This document shows, piece after piece, positions 9,789 to 17,636 of a stretch of DNA of 64,000 nt. Numbering within the stretch: position 1 is the first letter of the stretch; every line of letters begins with the position of its first letter. The stretch is from Pseudorhodoferax soli. Lineage in GTDB: Bacteria; Pseudomonadota; Gammaproteobacteria; Burkholderiales; Burkholderiaceae_C. Below the pieces are notes generated by a model. The model did no database searches. It was given only the letters and a program-made list of their open reading frames with translations, and was not told the DNA's origin. The translations under genes and the position numbers were made by a program. Location: positions 620,001-684,000 of the forward strand of contig NZ_QPJK01000002.1 in NCBI RefSeq assembly GCF_003337555.1, given 5' to 3'.

Positions 9789-9959
9789 ATGCACGGCGCC
9801 CTTGGTGAAGCCTTTGCTTTTCAGGGCGCCGCTTTCATAATCTCGGCACTGGAAAATCTATGCTTACCTGGGACGACGAAGTCAAGCCCTCCTCGCAATC
9901 CACACCACACGGCGGGTCCTCGGGACACCGCGAGGCAGCGGTCCCTCCCAAATCCGTGA
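9789..9959 (+). CDS. Candidate small leader ORF between nrdA and nrdB
   Basis: 56-codon frame starting at ATG 9789 with AGGAG at 9776-9780, an ideal 8-nt spacing that is better than nrdB's own site. It begins [20 protein letters not shown], so the first 20 residues are moderately hydrophobic, and it runs 100 nt into nrdB in another frame. No homolog is recognised. The C-terminal part, overlapping nrdB, may be meaningless. It could be a translated leader that opens hairpin 2 and couples to nrdB, or a chance frame. Confidence 0.3.
   Translation: MHGALGEAFAFQGAAFIISALENLCLPGTTKSSPPRNPHHTAGPRDTARQRSLPNP
9794..9831 (+). promoter_or_regulatory. Intercistronic hairpin 2 (nrdA-nrdB)
   Basis: CGGCGCCC (9794-9801) and GGGCGCCG (9824-9831) form a perfect 8-bp GC stem with a 22-nt loop, 28 nt before the nrdB ATG. 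There is no T-run. The stem lies inside the small ORF that starts at 9789. Confidence 0.6.
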
Positions 9960-11113
9960 ATGCCGTTCCCGCCGCCGCAACGGCCGCGGTTCAAGCCTCC
10001 ACTTTCAACGCTGCTGCAAGCGCATCGCGCCTGCCCGATGTCGCACTGCCGCCGGTCGCCGCACCGCGCGCCGCCGAAGCCGCAGGTGCCAGCGCACGCC
10101 GCGTGAACGCGGCCGACAAGCGCATCATCAACGGCCAGACCGACGTCAACCAGCTGGTGCCGTTCAAGTACAAGTGGGCCTGGGAAAAGTACCTCGCCAC
10201 CTGCGCCAACCACTGGATGCCGCAGGAAGTGAACATGAACCGCGACATCGCGCTCTGGAAGGACCCGAACGGCCTGACGGAGGACGAGCGTCGCATCGTC
10301 AAGCGCAACCTCGGCTTCTTCGTGACGGCCGATTCGCTGGCCGCCAACAACATCGTGCTGGGCACCTACCGCCACATCACGGCGCCCGAGTGCCGCCAGT
10401 TCCTGCTGCGCCAGGCCTTCGAGGAAGCGATCCACACGCACGCCTACCAGTACATCGTGGAGTCGCTGGGTCTCGATGAATCCGAGATCTTCAACGCCTA
10501 CAACGAGGTGCAGTCGATCCGCGACAAGGACCAGTTCCTGATCCCCTTCATCGAGGCGATCATGGACCCGAACTTCCACACCGGCACGCCCGAGAACGAC
10601 CAGACCCTGCTCAAGAGCCTGATCGTGTTCGCATGCCTCATGGAAGGTCTGTTCTTCTACGTCGGCTTCACGCAGATCCTGGCGCTGGGCCGGCAGAACA
10701 AGATGACGGGTGCGGCCGAGCAGTACCAGTACATCCTGCGCGACGAGTCCATGCACTGCAACTTCGGCATCGACCTGATCAACCAGCTGAAGCTGGAGAA
10801 CCCGCACCTATGGACACCCGAGTTCAAGGCCGAGATCAAGGTGTTGTTCGAGAAGGCCGTCGCACTCGAGTACCGCTATGCCGAAGACACCATGCCGCGC
10901 GGCGTGCTCGGCATGAACGCCTCGATGTTCAAGGGTTACCTGCGCTACATCGCCAACCGGCGCGCCACGCAGATCGGCCTGGAGCCGCTGTTCCCGAACG
11001 AAGAGAACCCGTTCCCCTGGATGAGCGAGATGATCGACCTGAAGAAGGAACGCAACTTCTTCGAGACGCGCGTCATCGAGTACCAGTCCGGCGGCGCGCT
11101 GTCCTGGGACTGA
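9860..11113 (+). CDS. nrdB: Class Ia ribonucleoside-diphosphate reductase, beta subunit
   Basis: 417-residue ferritin-like radical subunit. Di-iron ligands are visible: Asp in [12 protein letters not shown], Glu189 and His192 in [10 protein letters not shown], Glu in ACLMEGLFF, Glu and His in RDESMHCNF. Tyr196 occupies the position of the stable tyrosyl radical (E. coli Tyr122), so this is class Ia and not a Tyr-less variant. The first ~85 residues are an Ala/Pro-rich extension of low complexity. The ATG at 9860 has GGAAAA upstream. It forms an operon with nrdA, separated by 152 bp that contain two hairpins. Confidence 0.95.
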   Translation: MLTWDDEVKPSSQSTPHGGSSGHREAAVPPKSVNAVPAAATAAVQASTFNAAASASRLPDVALPPVAAPRAAEAAGASARRVNAADKRIINGQTDVNQLVPFKYKWAWEKYLATCANHWMPQEVNMNRDIALWKDPNGLTEDERRIVKRNLGFFVTADSLAANNIVLGTYRHITAPECRQFLLRQAFEEAIHTHAYQYIVESLGLDESEIFNAYNEVQSIRDKDQFLIPFIEAIMDPNFHTGTPENDQTLLKSLIVFACLMEGLFFYVGFTQILALGRQNKMTGAAEQYQYILRDESMHCNFGIDLINQLKLENPHLWTPEFKAEIKVLFEKAVALEYRYAEDTMPRGVLGMNASMFKGYLRYIANRRATQIGLEPLFPNEENPFPWMSEMIDLKKERNFFETRVIEYQSGGALSWD

Positions 11114-11197
11114 GACACCGACAACAACATGTTCTACCGCACGTCACGCCCTCCGAACCGCACCGACAGAGTGCCGGCGTGTACGTGTCCTGAATCC

Positions 11198-11228
11198 ATG
11201 GCGCTGGGGCTTTCGGCCCCAACGCCAT
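11198..11228. terminator. Strong hairpin after nrdB (no T-run)
   Basis: ATGGCG-C-TGGGGC pairs with GCCCCA-A-CGCCAT: 12 bp with a single mismatch and a 5-nt loop, 84 nt after the nrdB stop. It is followed by GCATCG without a T-run, so it may be a processing or stability element or a weak terminator. It separates nrdB from the histone-like gene. Confidence 0.5.
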
Positions 11229-11291
11229 GCATCGCTTGTGGCGCCCCAACGCGCCCCAAGTGCTCTTTGTAATCCGATCAAGGAGAAAACC

Positions 11292-11873
11292 ATGGCAACT
11301 GCGAAGAAACCGGCCGCTAAGAAGGCCGCCCCGGCGAAGAAGGCCGCTGCTCCGGCGAAGAAGGCCGCTCCGGCCAAGAAGGCTGCTGCTCCGGCGAAGA
11401 AGGCCGCTGCTCCGGCCAAGAAGGCTGCGCCTGCGAAGAAGGCCGCACCGGCAAAGAAGGCTGCACCTGCGAAGAAGGCAGCACCGGCGAAGAAGGCTGC
11501 GCCTGCGAAGAAGGCAGCACCGGCGAAGAAGGCTGCGCCCGCCAAGAAGGCCGCTCCGGCCAAGAAGGCTGCGCCCGCCAAGAAGGCCGCTCCGGCCAAG
11601 AAGGCTGCGCCCGCCAAGAAGGCCGCTCCGGCCAAGAAGGCTGCCGCTCCGGCCGCCAAGAAGGCCGCTGCTCCCGCCAAGAAGGCTGCTGCCAAGAAGG
11701 CCGCTCCGGCCAAGAAGGCGACCGCCAAGGCCGCCCCTGCCAAGAAGGCTGCTGCCAAGAAACCTGCAAAGAAAGCGGCCCCTGTGCCTGCTGCCGCTGC
11801 CCCTGCAGCGTCCACGCAGACCACGCTGAACCCGCAGGCCGCCTGGCCGTTCCCAACGGCCAGCAAGCCCTGA
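11292..11873 (+). CDS. Histone H1-like AAPAKK-repeat nucleoid protein
   Basis: 193-residue basic protein made almost entirely of Lys-Ala-Pro repeats (KAAPAKKA units, residues ~5-170) without a folded core, like the C-terminal tail of eukaryotic H1 and bacterial HctB/AlgP-type proteins. It probably binds DNA or RNA non-specifically and compacts the nucleoid. The start is the ATG at 11292 with AGGAG at 11281-11285; an earlier in-frame ATG lies upstream of the ribosome site. A strong terminator follows the stop. The final ~25 residues (AAPAASTQTTLNPQAAWPF and on) are not repeat-like. Repeat number is expected to vary among strains. Confidence 0.9.
   Translation: MATAKKPAAKKAAPAKKAAAPAKKAAPAKKAAAPAKKAAAPAKKAAPAKKAAPAKKAAPAKKAAPAKKAAPAKKAAPAKKAAPAKKAAPAKKAAPAKKAAPAKKAAPAKKAAPAKKAAAPAAKKAAAPAKKAAAKKAAPAKKATAKAAPAKKAAAKKPAKKAAPVPAAAAPAASTQTTLNPQAAWPFPTASKP
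11310..11770 (+). repeat. 15-18 bp coding tandem repeats in the histone-like gene
   Basis: The DNA repeats units of the type GCCAAGAAGGCYGCNCCN many times, with several long exact copies (for example the alternating blocks at about 11530-11640). Copies within this central part differ less than codon constraints require, suggesting recent unit duplication by slippage or recombination. Unit lengths are multiples of three, so changes stay in frame. Confidence 0.85.
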
Positions 11874-11896
11874 GCGTTGCGCTGCAAGGCGCGACC

Positions 11897-11927
11897 AAGC
11901 CCGGTGCCGCAAGGCCCCGGGCTTTTT
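11897..11927 (+). terminator. Rho-independent terminator of the histone-like gene
   Basis: AAGCCCGG (11897-11904) pairs with CCGGGCTT (11917-11924), 12-nt loop, followed by TTTTT through 11927. It ends plus-strand transcription 24 nt after the gene and sits between two convergent genes. Confidence 0.85.
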
Positions 11928-11954
11928 CATTTCATGCGGAGCTCGCAGGCTGGG

Positions 11955-12857
11955 TCACAGGCCCCATGCCGCGCGGTCCACGCTGTAGTTCTGCGGGCCG
12001 CGCTGGGCGATCTTCAAGGCCCCGATGCGGCTGCCCAGCTCAGCGCAACGCGCCAGCGGCCAGCCACGCTCCAGCCCGTACAGCAATGCGCCGCGGTAGG
12101 CGTCGCCGCAGCCCGTGGGATCGACGAGTTCGTCCACTGGCACCGGCGCGACCAGCGTGCGCTCGCCAGCGATCCAGACCTCGCTGCCTTCGCCGCCCAG
12201 CGTGACCACCAGCCCCTGCACCTGGCGCGAGAGCTCGGCGAAACCCAGGCCGGTGCGGTCGCTGAGCATCTTGCCCTCGTAGTCGTTGACGGTGACCCAG
12301 GTGGCCAGCGAGACGAAATGGCGCAGCGCAGCGCCATCGAACATCGGCAGGCCCTGCCCCGGATCGAAGACGAAGGGGATGCCGGCGGCGGCGAACTGCT
12401 CGGCATGCTGCAGCATGGCATCGCGCCCGTCGGGCGAGACGATGCCGAGCTTCACGTCGCTGCGCGCTTCGATGCGCGTCTGGTGCGCCTGCATCATGGC
12501 GCCGGGGTGGAAGGCCGTGATCTGGTTGTTGTCATGGTCCGTCATGATCATGGCCTGGGCCGTGTAGCTGCCCTCCACCACGCTCACGTAGTCGGTGGCG
12601 ATGCCCAGGTCCTTCATGCGCTGCAGGTAGTCGGCGCCATCGGTGCCCAGCGTGGCCATGGGCAGCGGGTCGCCACCGAGTTGCTTGAGCGCGTAGGCGA
12701 TGTTGCCGGCGCAGCCGCCGAAGTCCCGCCGCAGGCTCGGCACCAGGAAGGACACGTTCAGGTTGTGGATCTGGTCGGGCAGGATCTGGTCGGAGAACCG
12801 GCCCTCAAACCGCATGATGGTGTCGAACGCGAGCGAGCCGCAGATGATGCTGGCCAT
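11955..12857 (-). CDS. PfkB-family carbohydrate/nucleoside kinase
   Basis: 300-residue ribokinase-fold kinase. It shows the N-terminal substrate pattern (CGSLAFDTI, then DFGGCAGNIAYALKQLGG) and the C-terminal signature DPTGCGDAYRGALLYGL, where the Asp of GCGD is the catalytic base and the Gly-rich turn is the anion hole. The sequence style is closest to bacterial adenosine-kinase/sugar-kinase proteins; the substrate cannot be read from the sequence. It is the last gene of the accB-accC-prmA-DUF3426 run, 23 nt after the DUF3426 gene. Confidence 0.85.
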   Translation of the reverse strand: MASIICGSLAFDTIMRFEGRFSDQILPDQIHNLNVSFLVPSLRRDFGGCAGNIAYALKQLGGDPLPMATLGTDGADYLQRMKDLGIATDYVSVVEGSYTAQAMIMTDHDNNQITAFHPGAMMQAHQTRIEARSDVKLGIVSPDGRDAMLQHAEQFAAAGIPFVFDPGQGLPMFDGAALRHFVSLATWVTVNDYEGKMLSDRTGLGFAELSRQVQGLVVTLGGEGSEVWIAGERTLVAPVPVDELVDPTGCGDAYRGALLYGLERGWPLARCAELGSRIGALKIAQRGPQNYSVDRAAWGL

Positions 12858-12880
12858 GGGAACTCCTGGAAGGTGGAAGG

Positions 12881-14119
12881 TCAGGGATAGAAGGGGTCGA
12901 GGCGGTAGCCCACCACGCGCGCGCGGCCCGCGCTGTCGGCGATCTGCAAGTCAGCGCCCGCCGTCCATTCGCCATGGGCATCCAGTGCCTCGGGCGGGCT
13001 GCCGAGTTCCTGCGGCATCAGCACGCGGCGCAGCACAGGCTGCTCGGCGATGTCGGTCAGCGTCAGCGCAATGGCCGGCAGTGCCACGGGGTGTGCGGCG
13101 CGGTTGCGCAGCGTCAGGCTGAGCCGGTAGCCGCTGTCGCCCAGGGCCTGGAAGGCCGAGCCGTCGATGACGATGGCATCGATGCGGCGCAGCGGCTGTA
13201 CGCTGCAGGACAGCGGCGCGCACAGCGCGCCCAGCAGCGGGCGCAGGCCGGGCGCCCTGGCGGCGAGGCGGTCGCGCTCGTGCACCGCCCACTGCCACAG
13301 CAGCAGCACCAGGGCCAGGCCCGCGGCCAGCGACCAGAACAGGCGCGTGCGCGGCACCGCCGCCGCCGGTGCCGCCGTCGGTGGCTCGGGCACGGCATCG
13401 CGCAGGAACGAGAGTTCGGCATGCGCCGGATCCAGCGGAACGGGCCGGGCCACAGGCGGCGCAGCCACCACGCGCGCAGGCATCGGGGCGGGCCGCGGCG
13501 CGTCCTCCGCCGCCGCGCGCAGCGGCAGCGGCATGGCGTGGCCGGCGCTGGCCGTTCGCAACGGAATGGACGCGGACTCTTCCGTCAGCGACACCACGAG
13601 GCGGCCCGGCCGGTCGTCCGGGACGCGGGCGGCCGGGCCGGCAGCGCCGAGCGGTTCGGCGCTGACGCGGTGCAGCTCTGGCACGAAGGCCGTGCCCGGC
13701 CCAGGCAAGCCCACGCCGGGTTCGGGCACCGGTGCGGCGGCCTGCGCCTGCACGTAGTCGGCCAGATCCTGCTCCAGCGACGCGACGGAATCGGTCACCG
13801 GGATCTCGGCGGGGGCATGGGGCAGCCAGGGGGGCACGTCCTCGTCGGCCACGGGCCAAGGTGGCGCGTGCTCGGGCGCCGGCGCAAGATCTTCGGTCTC
13901 GGCAGGCGGCGTCTGCGGCAGCGCCGGCTCGGCGGGCACAGGCTCGGCCGTCGGCAGTGCCGCCTGCGCGGTCTCCTCAGGCGCGCCCAGGTGCCGGGCG
14001 GCGTCGAAGACCTCGGCGCAATGGCCGCAACGCACCCAGCCTTCGGAGATGCGCAGCTGATCGGGCACGACCCTGAAGCGGGTTCCGCATGCAGGGCAGC
14101 GCGTGATCAGCTGGGCCAT
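12881..14119 (-). CDS. Zinc-ribbon and DUF3426 membrane protein
   Basis: 412-residue protein. The N-terminus is an MJ0042-type zinc ribbon with Cys8, Cys11, Cys31 and Cys34 (TRCPACG and VRCGHC). A long Pro/Ala/Glu-rich linker of about 210 residues follows, then a single membrane helix (LFWSLAAGLALVLLLWQW) and a periplasmic DUF3426 domain of about 140 residues. The role is unknown; the family is usually next to prmA in betaproteobacteria, as here (8-nt gap). The ATG at 14119 starts directly with the zinc ribbon, so longer upstream frames are rejected. Confidence 0.88.
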   Translation of the reverse strand: MAQLITRCPACGTRFRVVPDQLRISEGWVRCGHCAEVFDAARHLGAPEETAQAALPTAEPVPAEPALPQTPPAETEDLAPAPEHAPPWPVADEDVPPWLPHAPAEIPVTDSVASLEQDLADYVQAQAAAPVPEPGVGLPGPGTAFVPELHRVSAEPLGAAGPAARVPDDRPGRLVVSLTEESASIPLRTASAGHAMPLPLRAAAEDAPRPAPMPARVVAAPPVARPVPLDPAHAELSFLRDAVPEPPTAAPAAAVPRTRLFWSLAAGLALVLLLWQWAVHERDRLAARAPGLRPLLGALCAPLSCSVQPLRRIDAIVIDGSAFQALGDSGYRLSLTLRNRAAHPVALPAIALTLTDIAEQPVLRRVLMPQELGSPPEALDAHGEWTAGADLQIADSAGRARVVGYRLDPFYP

Positions 14120-14127
14120 GGGCGCGC

Positions 14128-15027
14128 TCAGCGCGGTGCGCCGCGCGTGGCCGTCATGAGGATCCAGCCGTCTTCCTCGTCCGCCACCTGCAACGACAGG
14201 TAAGGCGCGTAGGCCGCCTTGAGTTCGTCGGCCTGGCGCGCCAGGATGCCGGCCAGCACCAGGGCACCGCCAGGTGCCACATAGGCACTGAGCAGGGGCG
14301 CCAGCATCTTGAGCGGCGTGGCCAGGATGTTGGCCAGAACGACCTGGTAGGCGCCGCTCGAGGCATCGGGCAGGCCGGCCCGCAGGTGCACGCCATTGGC
14401 GCGGGCGTTGTCGCCGGTGGCCTGCACGGCGGCCTCGTCGATGTCGACCGCATCCACCTCGGCGGCACCGTGCTTGGCGGCCGCAATGGCCAGGATGCCA
14501 GAGCCGCAGCCATAGTCCAGCACGCGGCCCCAGTCGCCGCCCGCACCGCGGCCCGCGATCCATCGCAGGCACATGCGCGTGGTCGGGTGCGTGCCGGTGC
14601 CGAAAGCCAGGCCGGGGTCCAGCCGCAGCACATGCTGCGCCGCGGCCGGCGGCTCGTGCCATGTCGGCACGATCCAGAAGGCCGGCGTGATCTCGACCGG
14701 CGCGAACTGCGATTGCGTCAAACGCACCCAGTCTTCATCGGGCACGGCGCTCACGCCCTGCAGCGTGCAGGCCGCGAAGAAATCCTGCGCCTGCAGCAGC
14801 AACGCAGCCTCGTCGGCCAGCGCCTCGGTGGCGAACAAGGCCACCAGGCGCGAGCGCTGCCAGCCCTCGGCGGGGGGCGGCATGCCCGGCTCGCCGAACA
14901 GGGCCTGCTCGACGGCGGTATCGCCGTCGGCGTCCTCGACGCTGACGGACAGCGCGTCCAGCGCCTCCAGCGCATCGCTCAGGGTCTCGACCCGGTCCTC
15001 CGGGCACAGCAGGCGCAGTTCGAACAT
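14128..15027 (-). CDS. prmA: Ribosomal protein L11 methyltransferase PrmA
   Basis: 299-residue SAM-dependent enzyme that trimethylates ribosomal protein L11. The N-terminal L11-binding domain (1-~60) is joined to a class I methyltransferase fold with AFGTGTHPTT, the SAM motif LDYGCGSGILAIAAAKHGA, VDIDEAAV and the NILATPL active-site loop. Length is normal. It starts 5 nt after the accC stop, so accB, accC and prmA are probably one transcript. Confidence 0.96.
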   Translation of the reverse strand: MFELRLLCPEDRVETLSDALEALDALSVSVEDADGDTAVEQALFGEPGMPPPAEGWQRSRLVALFATEALADEAALLLQAQDFFAACTLQGVSAVPDEDWVRLTQSQFAPVEITPAFWIVPTWHEPPAAAQHVLRLDPGLAFGTGTHPTTRMCLRWIAGRGAGGDWGRVLDYGCGSGILAIAAAKHGAAEVDAVDIDEAAVQATGDNARANGVHLRAGLPDASSGAYQVVLANILATPLKMLAPLLSAYVAPGGALVLAGILARQADELKAAYAPYLSLQVADEEDGWILMTATRGAPR

Positions 15028-15032
15028 GGCGC

Positions 15033-16382
15033 TCACCGCTTGTGCTGTGCCAGCCACTCTTCCAGGTAGTGGATGTTGGTGCCCCCGGCCATGAACTTGG
15101 CGTCGACCATCAGCTCGCGGTGCAGCGGGATGTTGGTGTTGATGCCTTCGATGACGGTCTCGGCCAGCGCCGTGCGCATGCGTGCCATGGCCTGCTCGCG
15201 CGTGTCGCCGTGTACGATGATCTTGCCGATCATGGAGTCGTAGTTGGGCGGCACGAAGTAGTTGCTGTAGGCATGCGAATCCACGCGCACACCCGGCCCG
15301 CCCGGCGCATGCCAAGTCGTGATGCGGCCCGGCGAAGGCGTGAACTTGTACGGGTCTTCCGCGTTCACGCGGCACTCGATGGCGTGGCCGCGGATCTCGA
15401 TCTGGCGCTGCGTGAACGGCAGCTTCTCGCCGGCCGCCACCATGATCTGCGTGCGCACCACGTCCACGCCGGTGATCAGCTCGGTCACCGGATGCTCGAC
15501 CTGCACGCGCGTGTTCATCTCGATGAAGTAGAACTCGCCGTTCTCGTACAGGAACTCGAAGGTGCCGGCGCCGCGGTAGCCGATGCGCTTGCACGCCGCC
15601 ACGCAACGCTCGCCAATGCGCTCGATCAGCTTGCGCGGGATGCCCGGCGCGGGCGCTTCCTCGATGACCTTCTGGTGGCGCCGCTGCATGGAGCAGTCGC
15701 GCTCGCCCAGGTACACGGCGTTCTTGTGCTTGTCGGCGAGGATCTGGATCTCCACGTGCCGCGGGTTCTGCAGGAACTTCTCCATGTAGACGGCCGGGTT
15801 GCCGAAGGCCACGCCGGCCTCGGCCTTGGTCATCTGCACCGCGTTGACCAGCGCCGCCTCGGTGTGGACCACGCGCATGCCGCGCCCACCACCGCCGCCG
15901 GCGGCCTTGATGATCACCGGGTAGCCGACGGTCTTGGCGATGCGGCGCATCTGCACCGGATCGTCGGGCAGTTCGCCATCGGAACCCGGCACGCAGGGCA
16001 CACCTGCCTTGATCATGGCCTGCTTGGCGGCGACCTTGTCGCCCATCGTGCGGATGTTCTCGGGCGTCGGGCCGATGAACTGGAAGCCGCTCTTCTCGAC
16101 GCGCTCGGCGAAGTCGGCGTTCTCGCTCAGGAAACCGTAACCGGGGTGGATGGCTTCGGCATCTGTCACCTCGGCGGCCGAGATGATGGCCGGCATGTTG
16201 AGGTAGCTCTGCGCCGAGGGCGGCGGACCGATGCAGACGGCCTCGTCCGCCAGTCGCACGTACTTGGCGTCGCGGTCGGCCTCTGAATAGACCATCACCG
16301 CCTTGATGCCCAGCTCGCGACAGGCGCGCTGGATTCTCAAGGCGATTTCGCCGCGGTTGGCGACCAGGATTTTTTTAAACAT
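15033..16382 (-). CDS. accC: Acetyl-CoA carboxylase, biotin carboxylase subunit
   Basis: 449-residue ATP-grasp enzyme that carboxylates the biotin of AccB, the first step of fatty acid synthesis. It starts [16 protein letters not shown] and has the glycine-rich ATP loop [28 protein letters not shown], and the [20 protein letters not shown] catalytic region (split: [16 protein letters not shown]). Length equals E. coli AccC. The start at 16380-16382 uses AT-rich codons (TTT AAA AAA), unlike the rest of the gene. A second copy of the same 5' end lies 118 bp upstream, and the start codon sits in the loop of a 16-bp hairpin; both are described separately. Confidence 0.97.
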   Translation of the reverse strand: MFKKILVANRGEIALRIQRACRELGIKAVMVYSEADRDAKYVRLADEAVCIGPPPSAQSYLNMPAIISAAEVTDAEAIHPGYGFLSENADFAERVEKSGFQFIGPTPENIRTMGDKVAAKQAMIKAGVPCVPGSDGELPDDPVQMRRIAKTVGYPVIIKAAGGGGGRGMRVVHTEAALVNAVQMTKAEAGVAFGNPAVYMEKFLQNPRHVEIQILADKHKNAVYLGERDCSMQRRHQKVIEEAPAPGIPRKLIERIGERCVAACKRIGYRGAGTFEFLYENGEFYFIEMNTRVQVEHPVTELITGVDVVRTQIMVAAGEKLPFTQRQIEIRGHAIECRVNAEDPYKFTPSPGRITTWHAPGGPGVRVDSHAYSNYFVPPNYDSMIGKIIVHGDTREQAMARMRTALAETVIEGINTNIPLHRELMVDAKFMAGGTNIHYLEEWLAQHKR

Positions 16383-16405
16383 TGCGGCTCCGCGGCGAAA
16401 TCGCC
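16341..16405 (-). promoter_or_regulatory. Perfect 16-bp inverted repeat around the accC start
   Basis: GGCGATTTCGCCGCGG at 16341-16356 (inside accC codons 9-14) is the exact reverse complement of 16390-16405, upstream of the start. In mRNA this gives a 16-bp stem with a 33-nt loop that holds the ribosome site and the ATG (16380-16382). The upstream arm is not part of any expected gene, so the structure looks acquired. It probably lowers accC initiation unless the leader ORF ribosomes open it. Confidence 0.7.
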
Positions 16406-16500
16406 CCGCACGCTGCGCGTGCCAACGCGGTGTGCCGGACTGCGTCCGTCCGCGCCGCGACGCGAGCGCCGCGGTTGGCGACCAGGATCTTCTTGAACAT
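16375..16500 (-). CDS. accC leader ORF carrying a duplicated AccC N-terminus
   Basis: 41-codon frame starting 8 nt after the accB stop, where accC would be expected to start. Its first 11 residues [11 protein letters not shown] are identical to AccC, then it diverges ([10 protein letters not shown] and on) and ends with TAA at 16375-16377. That stop lies 2 nt past the ATG of the intact accC, so the two frames overlap by 8 nt. Copy A uses the GC-rich codons typical of the genome, while the intact gene's copy uses TTT AAA AAA. The simplest reading is an 118-bp duplication/insertion at the accC start that turned the original start into a leader peptide coupled to the new start. Confidence 0.6.
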   Translation of the reverse strand: MFKKILVANRGARVAARTDAVRHTALARAACGAISPRSRNV

Positions 16501-16508
16501 GAGACGGC

Positions 16509-16964
16509 TTATTCGATGACGAACAGCGGCTGACCGTACTCGACGGCCTGGCCGTTCTCGCACAGGATCTGCGTGATCGTGCCGGCCTTGTCGGCCTCGA
16601 TCTCGTTGAGGATCTTCATGGCCTCGATGATGCAGACCGTCTCGCCTTCCTTGACCGTGCTGCCGATCTCGACGAAGGCCTTGGCGCCCGGGCTGGGCGA
16701 GCGGTAGAAGGTGCCGACCATGGGCGACTTGGCCACATGGCCCTTGATGGCTGGAGCTGCGGCGGGAGCCGCCGGCGCCGCCGGGGCGGCTGCCGCTTCC
16801 GCCGCGGGCTGCGCGGCCGGCACGGGTGCGGCCACGTAGGCCATGGGGCCGGGCGGGACGCCCTTGACGATGCGAACCTTGCCTTCGGCTTCGGTGATTT
16901 CCAGCTCGGAGACGTTGGAGTCCGAGACCAGGTCGATCAAGGTCTTGAGTTTGCGTAAATCCAT
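16509..16964 (-). CDS. accB: Acetyl-CoA carboxylase biotin carboxyl carrier protein
   Basis: 151-residue BCCP. The N-terminal part ([20 protein letters not shown]) is the dimerisation/autoregulatory region, followed by an Ala/Pro linker (~45-72) and the biotinyl domain with the biotinylation site Lys117 in [26 protein letters not shown] carries the characteristic BCCP 'thumb'. The ATG at 16964 has AGGAG upstream. It is the first gene of accB-accC-prmA; the E. coli counterpart autoregulates its operon, which is possible here but not shown by the sequence. Confidence 0.97.
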   Translation of the reverse strand: MDLRKLKTLIDLVSDSNVSELEITEAEGKVRIVKGVPPGPMAYVAAPVPAAQPAAEAAAAPAAPAAPAAAPAIKGHVAKSPMVGTFYRSPSPGAKAFVEIGSTVKEGETVCIIEAMKILNEIEADKAGTITQILCENGQAVEYGQPLFVIE

Positions 16965-17087
16965 GAAGGCTCCTGACGCCCAGACGAAAAGGCTGGAATC
17001 TAACTCAAATCCAGCGAACTTTCGCCTATTGCAGGCATTTTTGATGTTCTTCGCCGATCAACGGCGAACAGACTTGCGCCAGCGGGG
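16965..17087 (-). promoter_or_regulatory. accB upstream region with 7-bp inverted repeat
   Basis: This 123-bp gap must hold the accBC promoter or read-through from the tlpA-like gene. It contains TTCGCCG/CGGCGAA at 17050-17068 (7-bp arms, 5-nt spacer). No T-run follows on either strand, so it fits an operator or a weak hairpin. A possible -10 is TTAGAT near 17003. No binding protein is assigned. Confidence 0.35.
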
Positions 17088-17636
17088 CTAGGAAACGCTT
17101 ATTTGCGTCGCCCAACGTTGCAAATCTTGGGGGGTGATTTGCCCTATTTTACGTTCGGCCACATGTCCGGTCGCATCCAGCACCAAGGTGAAGGGCAAAC
17201 CGCCGGCGGCATTGCCGAGTTCTTTCACCACGGACAGGCCCGTCAGACCCAGGATGCCCACCGGGAAACCGACCGGCGTCTTGCCCAGGAACTTCTGTAC
17301 GGCGGCCGGCTTGTCCACCGCCAATCCGACGACTTGCCAGCCGTTCGGCGCATGTTGACGAAAGAAGGCGTCGATCATCGGCAACTCCTCCACGCACGGC
17401 GGGCACCACGGCGCCCAGAAGTTGACCAGCAGCGGACGCCCCCGGAATCCGGCCATCGGCAGCGTGCCGCCCTCGGGCCGTTCGCTTTGCAGCGCCCACA
17501 GGCCGGCACTTTCTGCCGGAACCGAAGCGCCTGTGCGGCGCAGCCACCAGGCGGAACCTGAGCCGGCCACCAGCGCCACCGCGCCAGCGCCCAGCAACAC
17601 ACCGCGCCGCGCGGGGGAAAACATGCGTGCGCTCAT
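17088..17636 (-). CDS. TlpA-like thioredoxin-fold protein
   Basis: 182-residue redoxin. An N-terminal membrane anchor or signal (ARRGVLLGAGAVALVAG, with a twin-Arg-like RR) is followed by a TlpA/ResA-type thioredoxin domain with active site Cys78-Pro-Pro-Cys81 in FWAPWCPPCVEE and the cis-Pro region GLPFTLVLD. It should act in the periplasm as a thiol reductase, for example in cytochrome c or copper-site maturation. The ATG overlaps the stop of the upstream gene (ATGA), so the two are co-translated. Confidence 0.88.
   Translation of the reverse strand: MSARMFSPARRGVLLGAGAVALVAGSGSAWWLRRTGASVPAESAGLWALQSERPEGGTLPMAGFRGRPLLVNFWAPWCPPCVEELPMIDAFFRQHAPNGWQVVGLAVDKPAAVQKFLGKTPVGFPVGILGLTGLSVVKELGNAAGGLPFTLVLDATGHVAERKIGQITPQDLQRWATQISVS

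Noticed and set aside
6534-9794. 1086-codon minus-strand frame opposite nrdA
   Set aside because: It is the antisense shadow of nrdA. The product (His/Val/Gln/Gly-rich) matches no family and has no ribosome site.
11310-11780. CRISPR-like array
   Set aside because: Repeats are contiguous 15-18 bp coding units with no unique spacers and no cas genes nearby.
11317-11898. Several alternate-frame ORFs over the histone-like gene, both strands
   Set aside because: Repeats open all frames. Only the plus-strand KAAPAKK frame has a Shine-Dalgarno and a matching known protein type.
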